Assembly: GCA_015233295.1 (NCBI GenBank) | Contig: JADFYC010000212.1 | Coordinates: 1 to 6,392, forward strand | Source: Deltaproteobacteria bacterium | GTDB taxonomy: Bacteria; Desulfobacterota; JADFXK01 | Length of the DNA: 6,392 nt | Direction: 5' to 3' | Part shown: positions 6,276-6,392 of the stretch, piece after piece | Layout of the letters: the number at the start of each line of letters is the position of its first letter | Position numbering within the stretch: the first letter of the stretch is position 1 | The notes under the pieces: model-generated | What the model was told of the DNA's origin: nothing | The model's database searches: none | The model's input: only the letters and a program-made list of their open reading frames with translations | Translations under genes and position numbers: made by a program

Positions 6276-6376
6276 ATCCCGGATGCCGAAGGCGGGATAG
6301 CCCGTTTGAAAAGCCAACCTCCCTGTCTCAGCCTTTTTTCGGACTGGGATAACGGGCTATAGCCCCGGCGCCGGGG
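6276..6376. repeat. Cluster of overlapping inverted repeats at the right edge
   Basis: Three structures overlap. ATCCCG (about 6276-6281) pairs with CGGGAT (6293-6298). ATAGCCCGTT (6297-6306) pairs perfectly over 10 bp with AACGGGCTAT (6351-6360), enclosing a 44-nt loop that itself contains a small CAGCC/GGaCTG hairpin. CCCCGGCGCCGGGG (6363-6376) is a perfect 14-bp palindrome. The first and second stems share bases and cannot form fully together. This could be a structured RNA, a REP-like repeat or the edge of a regulatory leader for a gene beyond the window; the function is unknown. Confidence 0.5.
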
Positions 6377-6392
6377 GGCAGGCAGGGGCAAG

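Larger units (their letters stand above)
5820..6392. other. Non-coding upstream region, no gene supported
   Basis: No frame on either strand looks like a gene. A plus-strand frame at 5741-5959 starts with TTG, crosses the P1 elements and has no ribosome binding site. A minus-strand frame open at the right edge and ending with TGA at 6268-6266 gives only 41 low-complexity residues and is full of inverted repeats. The region contains P2, its Rex-like motif, a tandem 9-bp repeat and the repeat cluster at 6276-6376. Confidence 0.6.

Noticed and set aside
6266..6391. Minus-strand frame open at the right edge, possibly the end of another gene
   Set aside because: Only 41 residues, low complexity, and it coincides with several inverted repeats; it cannot be judged without sequence to the right.
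1..6392. CRISPR arrays, tRNA or rRNA genes, insertion sequences
   Set aside because: No repeat-spacer pattern, no cloverleaf or rRNA-like sequence, and no transposase were seen.

Overview
The window carries the electron-transfer and APS-reduction part of the dissimilatory sulfate-reduction pathway. All genes lie on the minus strand and are read right to left: aprB, aprA, qmoA, then qmoB, which runs off the left edge. The host is therefore an anaerobic sulfate reducer. The order aprB-aprA-qmoA-qmoB, the AGGAGG-type ribosome binding sites and a base composition of roughly half G+C (judged by eye) fit a Desulfobacterota lineage of the Syntrophobacter/Desulfobacca kind or a sulfate-reducing Firmicute. 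The sequence alone does not separate these. The gene following qmoB, outside the window, would help: qmoC is typical of the former, hdrBC-type genes of the latter.

Layout from right to left. Positions 6392 to about 5820 hold no convincing gene. They contain an inverted-repeat-rich stretch at the far right (6276-6376), a tandem 9-bp repeat, and two sigma70-type promoters facing left (P2 near 6010, P1 near 5805). Each promoter has a perfect TTGACA box and an 18-bp, imperfectly symmetric motif resembling a Rex (NADH/NAD+ sensor) site at or just below its -10 box. From P1 a leader of about 215 nt leads to aprB. It contains a bulged hairpin, a consensus Shine-Dalgarno that serves no obvious gene, a 16-codon mini-ORF and a perfect 14-bp palindrome. 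aprB (5557-5114) and aprA (5100-3229) are 13 nt apart. A strong intrinsic terminator (3200-3158) follows aprA, inside a 375-bp gap. qmoA (2853-1585) and qmoB (1581 to the edge) are 3 nt apart.

How the genes work together: AprBA reduces adenosine 5'-phosphosulfate (APS) to sulfite and AMP in the cytoplasm. Its electrons are thought to come from the quinone-interacting membrane-bound oxidoreductase Qmo. QmoA and QmoB are its cytoplasmic flavin/iron-sulfur subunits, related to heterodisulfide reductase HdrA, and a membrane subunit outside this window would contact the quinone pool. The proteins belong to well-known families and I found no undescribed protein system. The less explained content is the regulatory DNA upstream of aprB, the terminator dividing aprBA from qmoAB, and the repeat structures at the right edge.
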